From IMG/VR virus record IMGVR_UViG_3300018025_000024, positions 1-24,004 of that record: DNA of 24,004 nt; one strand, written 5' to 3'. A program made the translations under genes and the position numbers. This DNA is from a virus. Each line of letters opens with the position of its first letter. Position 1 is the first letter of the stretch. Positions 21,810 to 24,004 of this stretch are shown piece by piece. The notes under the pieces were generated by a model, which saw nothing but the letters and a program-made list of their open reading frames with translations, did no database searches and was not told the DNA's origin.

Positions 21810-22253
21810 ATGGCCTCCGGTAAGTATCAGTACTGTTCGGCGAAAATCCTGAACTTCATGTTCTGCGGGGCCACCTACGCCTGGACGCAGCCGACGAATT
21901 TCTACATCGGGCTGTTCCACACGGCGCCGTCGCTCCCGTCGACCAACACCGGGACCGAAACCCCCACGGGCGGCGGATACACGGCCCGGCTCACGGTCGC
22001 ATGCGGGACTACCAACTGGACGGCCGTTACGGCAACCACGTTGGCGAATGCTGCGGCCTTCACATATCCCGTAGCAACTACCCCCGGGTACGACTCGGGC
22101 ACGAATAATATCGTGGGGGCTGGCGTGTGGGATTCGGCGACCATCGGCGCGGGAAACCTCTACTACTACGGCGACCTGACCGTGGCCAAACAGGTAAACA
22201 CGGGCGACACGCCGAGCTTCGCCGTCGGGGCGTTTACGATCCAAGAGACCTAG
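21810..22253 (+). CDS. Phage fibre-like beta protein, paralogue of the gene at 17946
   Basis: 147 residues: YQYCSAKILNFMFCGATYAWTQPTNFYIGLFHTAP, GTETPTGGGYTARL, NNIVGAGVWDSATIGAGNLYYYGDL, DTPSFAVGAFTIQET. The order of motifs (NFYxxLFxTAP, GTE, GxGxxD, GNLxxYG, DTPxF) is that of the leftward protein at 17946, so the genome carries two diverged members on opposite strands. AGGA lies four bases before the ATG. It sits directly before the large adhesin-like gene, so it may be an adaptor or decoration for that fibre. Confidence 0.72.
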   Translation: MASGKYQYCSAKILNFMFCGATYAWTQPTNFYIGLFHTAPSLPSTNTGTETPTGGGYTARLTVACGTTNWTAVTATTLANAAAFTYPVATTPGYDSGTNNIVGAGVWDSATIGAGNLYYYGDLTVAKQVNTGDTPSFAVGAFTIQET

Positions 22254-22268
22254 TCGAGGGGTGTCGCC

Positions 22269-24004
22269 GTGACTACGGCCGCAATCCTCATACCGGCGAC
22301 AGGCGCCGGTGTAGTCTCTTCTACGTCCATACTCCCGGCCGTCACGGGCTCGGCCACGATCGCGGGATTCATATACTCCTACCAAGGGCAGCAGTTTACA
22401 TATGTCTCTGGTGTGGGTAAATATCCGAGCATAGATTGTACGGCCCTGGGCACGACCGTCCATGTGTTTTTCAACTACGCCGGGACCGGGTACTCGATAA
22501 CGGTCCCGACAATAGCCGAGAATACGTGGTACTTTTTCGCCGTGACCGCCGTCTCGGGGGGTAGCGTGTACCTCTATTGGGGGCCGGCGGGGTCTACGCC
22601 GACGCAGTACTTATGCACGTCATCCGGATCAACAGCATCCGGCACGGACAAGGTCACCCTCACTCAGGCTACTACCGGAGCCGCGTTGGGGATGTCCTTC
22701 CGCTATTGGACAACGGGGGCCCTCACGCAGGCGCAGGTGAACGCCGAGGCGGCTTCGCTGACCCCCGTGCTCACAACGGGCCTGACCTATCATTTCTTCG
22801 CACCCGGATCGACCACCATCACCGGACTTCTCACGGATACCGTAGGGGGTTCGATCGTTCTGACGAACACCGCGTCCTGCTCGTACACGACCGGAGGGCC
22901 GCCGAATATAACAAATCCGCCGCCCTCGGCCCTGTATTGTTGGGAAGAGGAGTCGTACGCGGTATCCGCAAACGCTATTCTTCCGCCAGGAACTACGCAA
23001 TCTATGGCCGGGTTTGTCTATATTGTAGCGGGGGGCGCCGGTATTACGTTGGGCGGCTATGATGGCTACTATCCCACTATACTGGAACCAAATACCACCG
23101 CCGACACTGTAGACATCGATGTCAATCGAATTGCTTCCCCATATCAGGTAAATACCCCCTCGGTTGTGAACACTTGGTATTTCTACGCTGTCGTCTTGAA
23201 TGGCAGTAATCTGTACTTATATTGGGGGCCGGCCGGCTCGACACCCGCACAATACTTAGTCACTAGTTCGGCCCCCGCAAATTCTACCGCTGACTATGTT
23301 TACGCCGGTATGTCCCAAGATATCGCCGGGGATTGCTATGTGTCCTCGATGCGCTTCTGGACGACTACGGCATTGACGCCCGCACAAGTATACGCGGAGG
23401 CATTTTCTAGGTTGCCTGTCCTGACCTCGGGGCTGACTTATCATTTTTTCTCGCCTGCATCCACGAATACGACACAATTACTTACGGACACCGTGGGTGG
23501 GACAATCGTCTTGGTGACCACCAACTCCCCCGAATTCTCGACGATGTCTCCGTGGGTGCCTAAATTATTTCAAGACACCGTCACTGCCAAGGCTACGGTC
23601 GTAGATCCGCTGAATCTCAAGCGTGCGTTCGCCGACACCGTCACTGCCAAGGCTACGGTCGTAGATCCGCTGAGCCGAGCACGCCCGTTCGCCGACACCG
23701 TCACTGCCAAGGCTACGGTCGTCGACGCATTGAACCGCACACGAGGTTTCACCGACACCGTCACCGCTAAAGCCGCCGTCGCAGATCCGTTGAACCTCGC
23801 CCGTGCGCTCACCGACACCGTCACCGCTAAAGCCGCCGTCGCAGATCCGTTGAACCTCAAGCGTGCGCTCACCGACACCGTCACCGCTAAAGCCGCCGTC
23901 GCAGATCCGTTGAACCTCGCCCGTGCGCTCACCGACACCGTCACCGCTAAAGCCGCCGTCGCAGATCCGTTGAACCTCGCCCGTGCGCTCACCGACACCG
24001 TCAC
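22269..24004 (+). CDS. Large fibre/adhesin with two lectin-like domains and tandem repeats (3' end outside window)
   Basis: Open for 578 codons from GTG 22269 to the window edge; GAGGGG lies seven bases upstream. Residues 1 to about 215 and 216 to about 420 are two copies of one beta domain: shared blocks are NTWYF(F/Y)AV, YLYWGPAGSTP(T/A)QYL, S(F/M)R(Y/F)WTT, ALT(Q/P)AQV, GLTYHFF and LLTDTVGG(S/T)IVL. NTWYFFAV followed by a strand and a gap resembles LamG or concanavalin A-like lectin folds. From residue 436 the protein becomes 20-residue repeats (DTVTAKATVVDPLNLKRAFA type). It is probably a virion fibre or adhesin whose lectin-like end binds a host glycan, with the repeats as a stalk. Other frames and the opposite strand are also open over the repeats but lack these domains. 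Confidence 0.8.
   Translation, partial: MTTAAILIPATGAGVVSSTSILPAVTGSATIAGFIYSYQGQQFTYVSGVGKYPSIDCTALGTTVHVFFNYAGTGYSITVPTIAENTWYFFAVTAVSGGSVYLYWGPAGSTPTQYLCTSSGSTASGTDKVTLTQATTGAALGMSFRYWTTGALTQAQVNAEAASLTPVLTTGLTYHFFAPGSTTITGLLTDTVGGSIVLTNTASCSYTTGGPPNITNPPPSALYCWEEESYAVSANAILPPGTTQSMAGFVYIVAGGAGITLGGYDGYYPTILEPNTTADTVDIDVNRIASPYQVNTPSVVNTWYFYAVVLNGSNLYLYWGPAGSTPAQYLVTSSAPANSTADYVYAGMSQDIAGDCYVSSMRFWTTTALTPAQVYAEAFSRLPVLTSGLTYHFFSPASTNTTQLLTDTVGGTIVLVTTNSPEFSTMSPWVPKLFQDTVTAKATVVDPLNLKRAFADTVTAKATVVDPLSRARPFADTVTAKATVVDALNRTRGFTDTVTAKAAVADPLNLARALTDTVTAKAAVADPLNLKRALTDTVTAKAAVADPLNLARALTDTVTAKAAVADPLNLARALTDTV
23574..24004 (+). repeat. 60-nt tandem repeats, at least seven copies, continuing past the window
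   Basis: Exact 60-base period (20 codons) from GACACCGTCAC at 23574. Copies 1-3 vary at many positions. Copies 4, 6 and 7 are identical over the part visible in full, and copy 5 differs only in two codon positions (AAG for GCC). The gradient points to recent expansion at the 3' side. An eighth copy begins at the window edge. Confidence 0.95.

Noticed and set aside
23570-24004. - strand open frame with SVSARARFNGSATAALAVTV repeats
   Set aside because: It is the mirror of the 60-nt repeat. The + frame carries full lectin-like domains and a good ribosome-binding site, so the - frame is a by-product of the repeat.

Overview
The window is a dense, GC-rich stretch of a contractile-tailed bacteriophage (myovirus morphology, free phage or prophage). 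It carries a nearly complete virion-building cluster: large terminase, DUF1073-type portal, DUF2213-type protease, capsid cement, DUF2184-type capsid, DUF3383-type sheath, DUF3277-type tube, a frameshifted tail chaperone pair, tape measure, Dit-like protein, plug, hub, spike, gp25-like wedge, baseplate J, a distal baseplate protein and fibres. I see no tRNA, rRNA, CRISPR array, insertion sequence or integrase. The host cannot be named. Many genes have a TAnnAT box 5-6 nt before the start codon and no Shine-Dalgarno sequence, which suggests a host that tolerates leaderless mRNAs (well known in Actinobacteria and Deinococcus).

Layout. 1-2344 (+): end of an unidentified gene, the large terminase, then four small genes. 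2345-2649: no convincing gene. 2650-4976 (-): the portal gene, running on the same strand into a short overlapping reading frame that resembles a BECR-type nuclease. 5032-6443 (+): an island with a His-rich protein, a RuvC-like resolvase and an exported lipoprotein metalloprotease of metzincin type. 6444-21303 (-): the head and tail genes, read right to left from protease to tail fibre, nearly all abutting or overlapping. A strong terminator splits this run between the capsid gene and the tail genes. 21335-24004 (+): two small unknown genes, a paralogue of a tail-region protein, and a long adhesin or fibre gene that leaves the window. That last gene is open for 578 codons, with two lectin-like domains followed by 60-nt (20-residue) tandem repeats.

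How it works together. Protease, cement and capsid build the head. The terminase packages DNA through the portal. Sheath, tube, chaperones and tape measure make the tail, and the plug, hub, spike, wedge and J proteins make the baseplate that carries the fibres. The most unusual signals are the recurring CGCTAnnAT box at start codons (twice as back-to-back divergent pairs), the possible nuclease frame at the end of the portal gene, a roughly 120-residue low-complexity insertion in the portal, the lipoprotein metzincin, and the expanding repeat in the terminal adhesin. All function calls come from reading motifs by eye; no database search was run.
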